Positions 1-8,419 of a DNA stretch of 64,000 nt are shown here, piece after piece. The stretch is from Rhodococcus sp. P-2 (GTDB lineage Bacteria; Actinomycetota; Actinomycetes; Mycobacteriales; Mycobacteriaceae). The translations under genes and the position numbers were made by a program. Each line of letters opens with the position of its first letter. The stretch's first letter is position 1. The notes under the pieces were generated by a model. That model did not search any database, was not told the origin of the DNA, and worked only from the letters and a program-made list of their open reading frames with translations. The stretch lies in assembly GCF_016598535.1 (NCBI RefSeq), contig NZ_CP066779.1, forward strand, positions 4,772,053-4,836,052. Reading direction: 5' to 3'.

Positions 1-1
1 C

Positions 2-1060
2 GGCGCCGACGACGTCGTCTACATGGCGATGCCCATGTTCCATTCCAACGCCATGATGGCGGCGTGGACGGTCGCGCTACACGCGCGTGCGGGAATTGCC
101 ATGCGACGCAAGTTCTCCGCTTCGGGTTTTCTGCCCGACGTTCACAAGTACGGAATCACGTACTCCAACTACGTCGGAAAGCCGTTGTCCTTCATCGCTT
201 CCACCCCCGAGGTGCCGAATGAGCGGGACAACACCTTGAAGATCATGTACGGCAACGAGGGTTCGGCGCCCGCCGTCGCCACCTTCGTTCGGCGCTTCGA
301 TGCCCGCGTCATCGACGGGTTCGGGTCCACCGAGGGCGGTATTTCGATCTCCGCGGCGCCGGTTCCCCGGGCCGGCGCACTGGGACTGCTCCCGGACGGC
401 GTCAAGATCCTCGATCCCGAGACCGGAGCACCCTGCCCGCCTGCCGTCTTCGACGCCGACGGCCGGATCACCAACGCCGACGAGGCAACCGGTGAACTGG
501 TCAACGTCACCGGCCCAGGCACGTTCGCCGGGTACTACAAGAACCCGGAAGCCGACGCCGAGCGAATGCGCAACGGCCAGTACTGGAGTGGCGATCTGGC
601 GTACACCGATGCCGACGGCTACGTCTACTTCGCGGGACGCAGTTCCGGTTGGCTACGCGTGGACGGCGAGAACATCGGCGCCGCACCCATCGAACGCTCC
701 CTGGTCGGTTACCCGGGCTTCGCGCAGGTGTCCGTGTACGCGGTCCCCGACAGCGACGTCGGCGACCGCGTCATGGCGTCGGTGATTCCGGTCGGCGACG
801 TAGACAATTTCGACCCGGTCGCCGTAGCCGAATACATCGACTCCCGGCCGGAACTCGGTCCGAAGCAGAAGCCGACCTTGATCCGAGTGTGCAGTGAGTT
901 CCCGAGAACGGCGACGTTCAAGGTGGTCACTCGAACGCAGAGTGCCGAACGCTGGAACACCTCCGATCCGGTGTGGATCCGCCGGCGCGGAGAATCCGAC
1001 TTCCAATTACTCACTCCCGAACTGGCACTCGGCCTCGAGAAGACGCGAGAGTCCGTCTAG
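2..1060 (+). CDS. Acyl-CoA synthetase (FadD17-like), 5' end missing
   Basis: C-terminal part of an adenylate-forming fatty acid/steroid acyl-CoA ligase, which activates a carboxylic acid with ATP and joins it to CoA. The reading frame is open from base 2, so the N-terminus lies outside the window. The motif DGFGSTEGG matches the A5 region of the ANL superfamily. YWSGDLAYTDADGYVYFAGR matches the A7/A8 hinge. Near the end, SEFPRTATFKVV sits where the catalytic-lysine loop is expected. FadD17, which I recall from the M. tuberculosis cholesterol regulon, is the closest family I recognise, but substrate is not readable from sequence. The stop lies 9 bp from the convergent nagB stop, with no terminator between them. 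Confidence 0.8.
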   Translation, partial: GADDVVYMAMPMFHSNAMMAAWTVALHARAGIAMRRKFSASGFLPDVHKYGITYSNYVGKPLSFIASTPEVPNERDNTLKIMYGNEGSAPAVATFVRRFDARVIDGFGSTEGGISISAAPVPRAGALGLLPDGVKILDPETGAPCPPAVFDADGRITNADEATGELVNVTGPGTFAGYYKNPEADAERMRNGQYWSGDLAYTDADGYVYFAGRSSGWLRVDGENIGAAPIERSLVGYPGFAQVSVYAVPDSDVGDRVMASVIPVGDVDNFDPVAVAEYIDSRPELGPKQKPTLIRVCSEFPRTATFKVVTRTQSAERWNTSDPVWIRRRGESDFQLLTPELALGLEKTRESV

Positions 1061-1069
1061 TCCGGTGTC

Positions 1070-1849
1070 TCAGTAGCGCTGAGCAAGCGGTTTGTGCGCC
1101 GACACCGTTTTGTAGAACTCGGTGAGCCGAAGCTGTGATGCCGCTGCCTCGTCGATTACCACCGTCGCGTGTGGATGCAGCTGGAGGACCGATGCCGGGC
1201 ACACCGCGGCCAGCGGCCCCTCGACGGCAGCGGCAATCGCAGCGGCCTTGTGCTCGCCGGTCGCGATCATCACCAGATGCCGTGCTTCGCAGATAGTTCC
1301 GAGGCCCTGGGTGATCACGTGCCGTGGTACGTCGTCCGGACTCTCGAAGAACCGGGCATTGTCGGTTCGAGTCTGTTCCGTCAGCGTCTTGACCCGGGTC
1401 CTCGAATTCAGCGAGGACGTCGGTTCGTTGAAACCGATGTGACCGTTGCCGCCGATGCCCAGGAGTTGTACGTCCACCGGACCATTCGACCCAATCGCCC
1501 GGTCGTAGGCTGCCGCGGCGGCAAATGGATCCGGCGCGGTTCCGTCGGGGCTGAATACCCTTGACGCGTCCAGGTCCAGGTGATTCACCAACTCGGTTCG
1601 AATCACCTGGGCATACGACTCCGGGTGACCTTCCGGCAGACCGACGTATTCGTCCAACAGGAACGCCTGCAGGCCGACAAAACTCAACCCGTCCTCGCGG
1701 TGACGGCGCGCGAGTTCGCGGTACACCGAGAGCGGTGAAGACCCCGTCGCCAGGCCCAAAGTCCGTGCACCTGAATGCACCGCGTGTTCGAAGATGTCGG
1801 CAACAACGGTGCCGGCCGCCTCCGCACTGTCGACAATGACAATTTCCAT
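1070..1849 (-). CDS. nagB: Glucosamine-6-phosphate deaminase NagB
   Basis: Converts glucosamine-6-phosphate to fructose-6-phosphate and ammonia, feeding the amino sugar into glycolysis. The 259-aa protein has the family landmarks LGLATGSSP (sugar-phosphate loop), FLLDEYVGL (contains the Asp-Glu pair), LLGIGGNGHIGFNEP (active-site loop) and SRTRVKTLT. Length is normal for bacterial NagB. It is the last gene of the nan/nag operon, 28 bp after nagA. Together with NagA it takes GlcNAc-6-phosphate, the product of NanE and a later step of sialic acid breakdown, to a glycolytic intermediate. Confidence 0.95.
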   Translation of the reverse strand: MEIVIVDSAEAAGTVVADIFEHAVHSGARTLGLATGSSPLSVYRELARRHREDGLSFVGLQAFLLDEYVGLPEGHPESYAQVIRTELVNHLDLDASRVFSPDGTAPDPFAAAAAYDRAIGSNGPVDVQLLGIGGNGHIGFNEPTSSLNSRTRVKTLTEQTRTDNARFFESPDDVPRHVITQGLGTICEARHLVMIATGEHKAAAIAAAVEGPLAAVCPASVLQLHPHATVVIDEAAASQLRLTEFYKTVSAHKPLAQRY

Positions 1850-1877
1850 CGGTTGATTCCTCAGCTTTCGGTGTAGT

Positions 1878-3059
1878 TCATGAGCCAGGTGTCATGAGCC
1901 AGTTCCCAGCGGCCATGACGGCGCGGGTTTCGAGTTCGGGACCGGTGACGATCAGATCGGCGCGGCAACCCGGCACGAGATCGCCGACGATTCCGGCCAG
2001 CCCCACCAGCGAAGCAGGCGTTGCCGTCGCTGCGATGACAGCCGAAAGCAGATCGACGCCCGCGTGATTGACCGCCCGGCGGACTATGTCCATCAACCGA
2101 CTCGTCCCGCCGGCGATGGCCGTATCGCCGTGGCCGGCCAATCGCGCCACGCCACCGACAACGTCGACGTCGAGAGGCCCGAGTGGGTAGCGGCCGTCGG
2201 GCATTCCGGCGGCAGCCATGGCGTCGGAGACCAACGCGATCTGATGCGGACCGACAAGATCGAACACCGTCGCTACCGTCTCGTCGGCCAGATGTACTCC
2301 GTCCCCGACCAACTCGACCACCATCTGTCCTCTGGCGGCCGCGGCAAGACACGCCGCCACTGCGCCGGGAGCGCGATGATGCATCGGAGCCATTCCGTTG
2401 AACAGGTGAGTGGCACTGAGCGGTGCATGCGCCGAGTGTGCGATCGAACGGGTCGCGACCGGGTTGGACGCATCTGTGTGTCCGATACTCACGACGGCAC
2501 CGTGACGTTCCATCAGTGAGGCAAGTTCGTCGAAGTGCGCTGTCTCCGGAGCGATAGTCATCGAGCGAATGTGCCCGCGGCCGGCTTCGAGCAGCGACTC
2601 GAGCAGAGCCGGGTCGCCATCGAGAATGCTGTCGGGATCCTGGGCGCCACAACGGAGTACCGAAAGGAATGGACCTTCCAGGTGAATTCCGGCCAGCGTG
2701 CCCTCGTCGACCAGTCTTGCCAGGAGTTCGATGCGAGTGCGCAGGATCTCCGGCGGCGCGGAGACGAGCGAGCCGATCACCGAGGTCGTGCCGTTCGTCC
2801 GATGGTGATCGGCAGCCGCGGTTGATCCGAACTCGTCTGCCTCGGGGAAACCGAACCCGCCGGCGCCGTGGCAGTGAACATCCACCAACCCCGGAATGAT
2901 CGTTGTCCCCGCAGCCGCCCGTTCGGGTAACGGGTCGGTTCGCTGCGACGCCGGCCCGGCCCACACCACACGATCACCGGCGATCTCGACAACCCCGTCC
3001 GAGAGCAGTCGACCACCGGTCACCAATTGTCCACGCAGAATTTGTCCACGAAGTATCAC
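1878..3059 (-). CDS. nagA: N-acetylglucosamine-6-phosphate deacetylase NagA
   Basis: Removes the acetyl group from GlcNAc-6-phosphate. The 393-aa protein belongs to the amidohydrolase superfamily. Visible landmarks are IPGLVDVHCHGAGG (metal-binding His-x-His), GIHLEGPFLS (metal-ligand Glu), VSIGHTDAS, SATHLFNGM and ALVSDAMAAAG (catalytic Asp region). The GTG start overlaps the TGA stop of the upstream SGNH hydrolase gene by four bases, so translation is probably coupled. It functions with NanE upstream and NagB downstream in the sialic acid to fructose-6-phosphate route. Confidence 0.94.
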   Translation of the reverse strand: MILRGQILRGQLVTGGRLLSDGVVEIAGDRVVWAGPASQRTDPLPERAAAGTTIIPGLVDVHCHGAGGFGFPEADEFGSTAAADHHRTNGTTSVIGSLVSAPPEILRTRIELLARLVDEGTLAGIHLEGPFLSVLRCGAQDPDSILDGDPALLESLLEAGRGHIRSMTIAPETAHFDELASLMERHGAVVSIGHTDASNPVATRSIAHSAHAPLSATHLFNGMAPMHHRAPGAVAACLAAAARGQMVVELVGDGVHLADETVATVFDLVGPHQIALVSDAMAAAGMPDGRYPLGPLDVDVVGGVARLAGHGDTAIAGGTSRLMDIVRRAVNHAGVDLLSAVIAATATPASLVGLAGIVGDLVPGCRADLIVTGPELETRAVMAAGNWLMTPGS

Positions 3060-3748
3060 GACATCACCTGCGGTACAACGGGAACTTCGGTATCTGCGAT
3101 CGACAACTCACGGAGCACGGCGTCCGCGAGCACGTAGTGCCCATGTTCGTTCGGATGGAACGCGTCAGCCAGGAGCGCCGGCGGTGGGCCCTCGGGAGAA
3201 TGGGCCGTCCACTGCGCGTAGTGGTCGACGAACACCACGCGCGTCGAGGCGGCTACTTGCCGCACGACCTCGACGTACTGAACCAATCCTGCTCTGGTGG
3301 GCGCGTTCTCGACGTCGATCGGCGGCGGCGTCTGCAGGATCGGCACCGCGCCGATCGCTCGCGTCCGGAATATCGTGTCCGAGAGGTCGTCTCGAAACCG
3401 TTCCAGTCCTTCGTCGCCGTCCAATGCGTCATTCGTACCGAGCATGATCAACACCACCGAGGGGTCGAACACTTCGATGCGGTGCGCGAAACCTGCACGC
3501 ACGTCGGAGGATCGATTGCCACTTATTCCGGTGTTGACAAGGACGTGGTTGAACAGGGAAAGCTCACCACGGACGCGCTCGGCGCAGTGTTCGACGTAAC
3601 TTCGATGACCATCGGTGTGCGTCAATCCCTGAGTGATGCTGTCACCGGTGAAGACCCATCGGATCGGCGTCGAGGAGTCGCCGAGCAAAGTCTCCAGTCG
3701 GATCCGTTCAGCAGTCTTGGACTTCAGAGACTGCGACGTCGGCGTCAT
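3056..3748 (-). CDS. SGNH/GDSL-family hydrolase, candidate sialate O-acetylesterase
   Basis: A 230-aa SGNH hydrolase with no signal peptide, so probably cytoplasmic. Block I is VFTGDSITQG (nucleophile Ser), block II is NTGISGNRSSDV (Gly), block III is LMLGTNDAL (Gly-x-Asn), and block V is FHPNEHGHYVLA (Asp/His, here in an HPNEHGH context). It lies between nanE and nagA with 4-nt overlaps on both sides, which ties it to sialic acid use. Many natural sialic acids are O-acetylated and E. coli NanS is also an SGNH-fold esterase, so a sialate or amino sugar O-acetylesterase is the natural hypothesis. Substrate is inferred from context only. Confidence 0.8.
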   Translation of the reverse strand: MTPTSQSLKSKTAERIRLETLLGDSSTPIRWVFTGDSITQGLTHTDGHRSYVEHCAERVRGELSLFNHVLVNTGISGNRSSDVRAGFAHRIEVFDPSVVLIMLGTNDALDGDEGLERFRDDLSDTIFRTRAIGAVPILQTPPPIDVENAPTRAGLVQYVEVVRQVAASTRVVFVDHYAQWTAHSPEGPPPALLADAFHPNEHGHYVLADAVLRELSIADTEVPVVPQVMS

Positions 3749-4452
3749 CCCCTCTGCCTTTCGGCGCCCGATACTGCCGCCGCGAACTTCGACGTGATGA
3801 ACGCCGGGTCCGTGATTGCGGTTCCGACAACCACCGAGTCTGCACCCAGGGCGATGGCGCGTGCCGCATCCTCCGGGCTGTGGTAGCGCCCTTCGGCGAT
3901 GAGGACCGCATCTGGAAGTGCCTGCCGCAGTTCCGAGATCAGCTCGAGATCCGGGCCTGCCAGCCGTCTGCTGTTCTCGGTATATCCCGCGAGTGTGCTG
4001 GAGATGACGTCGGCGCCCGCCGCAGCGGCAGCGATACCGTCTTCGAGGGTCCCGCAGTCGGCCATGACGAGGCCGCCGCGATCATGGACCGCGTCGACGG
4101 TGTCGGCGAATGTCAATCCGTCCGGACGCGTTCGCAGAGTGGCATCGGCGGCCACGATCTGCGCACCGGTATCGACGACTTCGAGAGCTGATTCCCTTGT
4201 CGGCGTGATGAACACGCCCTCGGAACCGATCTTCGTCAAACCGATCACCGGTACCTTCACTGCCGACACGACTGCGGCGACATCCGGGGTTCCGCCCACA
4301 CCGCCACAGCGGATCGCCACTGCTCCGCCGTCGACCGCGGCGCGAGCCATCCTCTCGATGGTCCCGGTGTCACGCAGGGCATGGCCGTGTCCGGCCTGAC
4401 AGGACACGATCAGCTTTCCGCTGATGATCGTGAGCAACTCTTCGACAGTCAC
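3745..4452 (-). CDS. nanE: N-acetylmannosamine-6-phosphate 2-epimerase NanE
   Basis: Epimerises ManNAc-6-phosphate to GlcNAc-6-phosphate, the step between NanK and NagA. The 235-aa TIM-barrel protein shows the family motifs GGAVAIRCGGV near the N-terminus, VIGLTKI, ADATLRTRP, DCGTLEDG, SSTLAGYT and LIAEGRYHSP near the phosphate site. The frame stays open far upstream, but the start is placed at the GTG at 4452. This gives a normal-length protein and a GTGA overlap with the nanK stop. The downstream overlap with the SGNH gene is ATGA. Confidence 0.93.
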   Translation of the reverse strand: MTVEELLTIISGKLIVSCQAGHGHALRDTGTIERMARAAVDGGAVAIRCGGVGGTPDVAAVVSAVKVPVIGLTKIGSEGVFITPTRESALEVVDTGAQIVAADATLRTRPDGLTFADTVDAVHDRGGLVMADCGTLEDGIAAAAAGADVISSTLAGYTENSRRLAGPDLELISELRQALPDAVLIAEGRYHSPEDAARAIALGADSVVVGTAITDPAFITSKFAAAVSGAERQRG

Positions 4453-5378
4453 GGTGTTACCTCGATTCGTGTTGCGGCGGCCAGGAGCGCAGCTCCGACG
4501 AGCGGCGCATCGGTGCCCAGACGGGCTGGAAGAATGGCGGTTTCGGCAATGGGGCCCATCGCTTCCACCCGGAAAGCGGACGTCAGCGGAGACAGGAGGT
4601 CCGCTCCGATCTGGGCTGCGCCGCCGCCGATGACGATCACCTCGGGGTCGAATGCAGTGGCGACGCCGGCCAGGACGCGACCCAGCAGAGTACCGGCGTC
4701 GGCGACCACGGCACGGGCGATCGGATCGCCCGAGTGCATGAGCGCCACCACTGCCTGCAACGGTTGAGTGGGCACACCCACCCGCGCTGCGTACTCGGCT
4801 GCCATCGCCGGGCCAGAGGCGACTGCCTCGAGGTGATCGGTTCTGCCGCAACCGCAACCTATCGCCCCGGAGACCGGAACCAGCAGATGCGCGAGTTCGC
4901 CGGCTGTTCCGTGGGCACCGTGGTACAGCTGCCCCCCCACGGTCAACGCGCCACCGATTCCGGTACCGATCGAGACGAACAGTGCAGAGGTTCGACCGCG
5001 ACCGGCGCCGATCATGTTCTCGCCGTGGGCCATCGCGCGCACGTCGTTGTCCACCGTCACCGGTAGGCCTGAGTGTGCCTCGAGTTCTCCGCGAACCTCG
5101 GCGCCACTCCATCCGGACAGAATGTCGGAGGCGAAGACGACGCGGCCACGCACCCGATCGATGATTCCCGGTGCACCGACTCCGATTCCGGCTACCGTGT
5201 GATTCGCCCTCAGACGGTCGACCAACGCGGTAGCGGTCCCGAGAACGGCTTCCCTACCCGCCGTCGGTGTTGCGGCACGAACGGTGTCGATCACGTCTCC
5301 GTCGGACGTCACCACCGCGGCAGCCACTTTGGTGCCGCCGATGTCGATACCGATCCATCGCTTCTGCCCAGATGTCAT
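4449..5378 (-). CDS. nanK: N-acetylmannosamine kinase NanK (ROK family)
   Basis: Phosphorylates ManNAc released by NanA. It is a 309-aa ROK-family sugar kinase with the N-terminal phosphate loop GIDIGGTKVAAAVV, the sugar-binding VDNDVRAMAHGE, the second phosphate loop SIGTGIGGALTVGG, and a zinc-binding block containing GTAGELAH followed by GCGCGRTDHLEA. An adenosine motif, VIVIGGGAAQ, lies toward the C-terminus. The ATG at 5378 is one base after the nanA stop, and the longer open frame upstream is nanA shadow. ManNAc specificity is inferred from its place between nanA and nanE. Confidence 0.93.
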   Translation of the reverse strand: MTSGQKRWIGIDIGGTKVAAAVVTSDGDVIDTVRAATPTAGREAVLGTATALVDRLRANHTVAGIGVGAPGIIDRVRGRVVFASDILSGWSGAEVRGELEAHSGLPVTVDNDVRAMAHGENMIGAGRGRTSALFVSIGTGIGGALTVGGQLYHGAHGTAGELAHLLVPVSGAIGCGCGRTDHLEAVASGPAMAAEYAARVGVPTQPLQAVVALMHSGDPIARAVVADAGTLLGRVLAGVATAFDPEVIVIGGGAAQIGADLLSPLTSAFRVEAMGPIAETAILPARLGTDAPLVGAALLAAATRIEVTP

Positions 5379-5379
5379 G

Positions 5380-6309
5380 TCAGAGGAGCCCGGCCCGTTC
5401 GAGAACGACCTTGATCGTTGCGGTCTCGGACTCGTCGAGCGAGAGCATCGGGGCGCACATCGTGTTGCCCGTGATGACGCCGCGCAAGGCCAGAGCCGTC
5501 TTGAACGCGCCCAGACCCGCGGCACCGGCACTGACGCGACCCGGTGTCGGCGCCTCGACGATGGAGAACAGATCGGTGAGTCGATCCTGCTCGGCCTTCG
5601 CTGCGGCCCAGTCTCCTGCCTGCGCGGCGCGCCACAGTCGCACGTAGCCGTGCGGGTCCACGTTGGCCAGGCCGGGCACTGCGCCCGAAGCACCCATCAG
5701 CAGGCATCCGTCGACGACTACCTCGTGCCCGGTGAAGACGGCAAAGTTTTCGAGCTCGGCCGACTGACGGAGCAACATACGGAAGCTGACGTCGTCGCCG
5801 CTCGAATCCTTCACTCCGGCGATGACTCCCTCGCGGCCGAGTTCGACCAGCATTGCCGGGTTGAGCTTGCTGTGGACACGAACCGGCACGTCGTAGGCGA
5901 ACAACGGAAGATCCACCGCGGCGTGAATGGATCGGAAATGCGTTGCCGTCTCGGCCGCGTCGGTGATCGCATAGAACGGCGCCGTCGCGACGATGGCATC
6001 CGCACCCGCTTCGCGGGCCTGCTCGGCAACGGCGATGACCCGGTTGGTGGTCATGTCGTTCACTCCGACGAGGACCGGGACCTGCCCGCCGACGTGACCG
6101 ATGGCCGTCTGCACCACCTGGGCGCGCTGAGCGTCGGTGAGGTAACCGACCTCACCCGAGGAACCGAGGACGAACAACCCGTCGACTCCGGCTTCGATCT
6201 GCAGTGAGAGCAGGCGTTCGAGCGACGTGGCGTCGACCTCGCCCTCGAGCGTCAGGGGTGTGACGATGGGCGGGACGATTCCGCTGAAGGTGGTGGTTTC
6301 CGTGCTCAT
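5380..6309 (-). CDS. nanA: N-acetylneuraminate lyase NanA (DapA superfamily)
   Basis: Cleaves N-acetylneuraminate by retro-aldol reaction to ManNAc and pyruvate. The 309-aa class I aldolase has the DapA/NanA carboxylate-binding motif GSSGE near residue 50, the catalytic Tyr at about 139 in FAYDVPVR, and the Schiff-base Lys at about 167 in GVKDSSGD. The family also contains dihydrodipicolinate synthase and other keto-acid aldolases. Immediate linkage to nanK, nanE, nagA and nagB makes sialic acid lyase the best call. It follows three oxidoreductase genes, after a 59-bp gap. Confidence 0.88.
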   Translation of the reverse strand: MSTETTTFSGIVPPIVTPLTLEGEVDATSLERLLSLQIEAGVDGLFVLGSSGEVGYLTDAQRAQVVQTAIGHVGGQVPVLVGVNDMTTNRVIAVAEQAREAGADAIVATAPFYAITDAAETATHFRSIHAAVDLPLFAYDVPVRVHSKLNPAMLVELGREGVIAGVKDSSGDDVSFRMLLRQSAELENFAVFTGHEVVVDGCLLMGASGAVPGLANVDPHGYVRLWRAAQAGDWAAAKAEQDRLTDLFSIVEAPTPGRVSAGAAGLGAFKTALALRGVITGNTMCAPMLSLDESETATIKVVLERAGLL

Positions 6310-6368
6310 GGGGTCTCCATATGTTGGTTGTCGGATTGAGTTGTGGGTGCGGCTGTCAGGGAGAACTG

Positions 6369-7427
6369 TCAGGGAGAAACGGAGACCGGCTGACCGCTCG
6401 AGGCGGACAGATAAGCAGCGTCGATCACGCGCATCGACGCGCGGGCGTCTGCCACGGTGTAGTCGGGTTCGGTCCGTGTGGGGAGTCGATCGAGCACGTG
6501 AGAGAGAAAGCTCGACACCGCGTTGTCCGACCCGAAGCCGCCGATGGGTGATGCGGTCACGTCTCCCGAGGCCGCGAAGTGTGTCACCGCGGGTTTGTCG
6601 TCGTCGGAACTTGCGTATCCGTGGGAGCCGAGGACCCGAACCGTCGCGGTATTCGCACCGAAACCCGGTGCTGCGGGGATTCTTCCGACGGTCACCGTCG
6701 CGGTGACGCCGTATTCCAGGGCGAGCGAGATCAACGCTGTGTCTTCCACACCGAATTGCTGGTGAGCGCCGCCGTAGAGCGTGCTCGTCTCGGCGTACAC
6801 CTCGGTGATGTCCAGACCGGTGAGGTATCTGAGGTAGTCGGCGGCGTATCCGGCGAAGTTCACCACTTCTCCCCCGCCGGACAGCGCCGGATCCACCACA
6901 AGTTCGGGACGCTCGACCGAGGTGGCGAAATGTGTTCCGCTTGCCAGGAACTCGATGTCCACGTGGCGCGGCAGTCCGAGACTTCCGGCATCGATCCAGC
7001 GGCGCAGTCGTCGTAGCGCAGGTGAATGAGTGCGGTTCACCACCGTACAGATTCGCCCGTTCGACCGTGCGGCTTCCGCCACCGCCGCGGCCTCCGCCTC
7101 GTCGACGCCCACCGGCTTGTCCACCAGGACGTCGAGTCCCGCGTCCAATGCGGCAATCGCAAGCCGTGCATGCCTGGTCGGCTCACTGCAGATGATCGCC
7201 AGGTCTATCCGTTCGGGGTCGAGGAGCTCGCCGAGTTCGTCGATCCACTCGATGTCTGCGGCCTTTGCCATCGCGATCCCGTCCTCACGAATCCAATCGG
7301 GGACCGAGGATTCGTCGGAGGCCCCGACCACGCTCACTCGAGGATCGGAACGCAACAGGTCCGCGTAGGAACCGGCATGCCTGACGCCGCTGACAAATCC
7401 GACGCGGATCGAACCGGTGCCGGTCAT
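6369..7427 (-). CDS. Gfo/Idh/MocA-family NAD(P)-dependent oxidoreductase
   Basis: A 352-aa two-domain sugar-type dehydrogenase. An N-terminal Rossmann region begins IRVGFVSGVRHAGSYADLL, which lacks the usual GxGxxG spacing. It is followed by VDKPVGVDEAE, which carries the family's conserved Lys-Pro. The C-terminal half is the beta-sheet substrate domain. It overlaps the next upstream oxidoreductase gene by four bases and precedes nanA. Members oxidise or epimerise sugars and sugar acids. Here it probably modifies a sialic acid variant or other amino sugar, but the substrate is unknown. Its stop codon lies in the second copy of a 13-bp tandem repeat. Confidence 0.8.
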   Translation of the reverse strand: MTGTGSIRVGFVSGVRHAGSYADLLRSDPRVSVVGASDESSVPDWIREDGIAMAKAADIEWIDELGELLDPERIDLAIICSEPTRHARLAIAALDAGLDVLVDKPVGVDEAEAAAVAEAARSNGRICTVVNRTHSPALRRLRRWIDAGSLGLPRHVDIEFLASGTHFATSVERPELVVDPALSGGGEVVNFAGYAADYLRYLTGLDITEVYAETSTLYGGAHQQFGVEDTALISLALEYGVTATVTVGRIPAAPGFGANTATVRVLGSHGYASSDDDKPAVTHFAASGDVTASPIGGFGSDNAVSSFLSHVLDRLPTRTEPDYTVADARASMRVIDAAYLSASSGQPVSVSP

Positions 7428-8419
7428 CGGTGTTCTCCGATCGAGATCGCACGGCCGGTGTCAAGTGATTGCTGGGCAGCGATGGCAGTCGCGAGAGCTG
7501 CACGCACCTGCCAGTTCTCGACTATCGGGCTCGCGGAACCGTCGAGTGTGGCGATCCAGTGACGCATCTGATGCGACATCGCGTCCTCGATCGACGACGG
7601 CGGCGCGTTGGTCGTGTCCGTCATCAGTCCCGGGTCGTCGCCGGTGTCGTGCGCGAGCGTGCCGGAAGTTCCGGACACCACGATCCGGCGCACCATCTTG
7701 CCCGATTGCGGTAGTGCGTAAGCCAATTCGATGAGTGCCAGCGATCCGTCCTCGAAGCGAACGGTCAGATGGAAGCTGTCGTGCACGGGCATCCCCGCTG
7801 CGAAGGTGGGGAAACTACGAGCGAACACGCGGATCGGACGACGACCGATCAGCCACGTCACCAGATCGAGTGCGTGGGTTCCGTTGTGAACGGGGTGACC
7901 ACCCGAGCGTTCCTTGTCGTGTTGCCAGCCTCGCCAGCCCCCTGGCCAGACATGCCCGGTGTACCAACTGAGGTGGATCAACCGGGGGTCCCCGATGGCG
8001 CCTTGTGCAACCGAGTTTCCGATCGAGGTGATCGACGGCTGGAATCGTACGGTCTGTCCGACCATCAGGGACGTGCCGCCACCTTCGGTGGCCTCGACCA
8101 TCGCGTCGAAGTCCGCGACTGTCAGCGCAGCCGGCTTCTCCACGTGCACATGCTTTCCCGCGCGGCCGGCGGCAATCGTCACGGGCGCATGGTCGGGAGT
8201 GGCTCCGACCACGTTGACCGCGTGCACCGTCGGGTCTGCGAGAATCTTCGCCAGATCGGTACTGGCCTGCGCGCCCGGCGCCAATGCCGCAACCGATGCG
8301 GCCCGGTCCAAGTCACTACCGAATACGTAGGCGACTTCGACCGATGGAATGCGCGCCAGAGCGCTGACGTGATCCCGGGCGATTCCGCCACTGCCGATGA
8401 CGGCTACACGCACGGTCAC
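7424..8419 (-). CDS. Gfo/Idh/MocA-family NAD(P)-dependent oxidoreductase
   Basis: A 331-aa protein with a clear nucleotide-binding start (VRVAVIGSGGIARDHVSAL) and the catalytic-lysine motif HVEKPAALTVAD. The C-terminal substrate domain contains GGHPVHNGTHALDLVTWL, in which the His-x-x-Asp arrangement is typical of the family's active site. It overlaps its neighbours on both sides by four bases, so the three oxidoreductases are probably made together. No specific substrate is recognised. The nan operon context suggests a sialic acid derivative or another sugar arriving through the same transporter. Confidence 0.82.
   Translation of the reverse strand: MTVRVAVIGSGGIARDHVSALARIPSVEVAYVFGSDLDRAASVAALAPGAQASTDLAKILADPTVHAVNVVGATPDHAPVTIAAGRAGKHVHVEKPAALTVADFDAMVEATEGGGTSLMVGQTVRFQPSITSIGNSVAQGAIGDPRLIHLSWYTGHVWPGGWRGWQHDKERSGGHPVHNGTHALDLVTWLIGRRPIRVFARSFPTFAAGMPVHDSFHLTVRFEDGSLALIELAYALPQSGKMVRRIVVSGTSGTLAHDTGDDPGLMTDTTNAPPSSIEDAMSHQMRHWIATLDGSASPIVENWQVRAALATAIAAQQSLDTGRAISIGEHR

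Noticed and set aside
1861-2964. 367-aa Arg/Gly/Ser-rich frame on the minus strand within nagA
   Set aside because: Low-complexity, Arg-rich composition typical of an out-of-frame shadow in high-G+C DNA; nagA explains the region.
3745-5112. Extended reading frame reaching upstream of nanE
   Set aside because: The upper part is the antisense-frame shadow of nanK. The GTG at 4452 gives the normal NanE length and the GTGA overlap with the nanK stop.
5284-6207. 307-aa plus-strand frame opposite nanA
   Set aside because: Antisense shadow of a well-supported gene; no recognisable domain.
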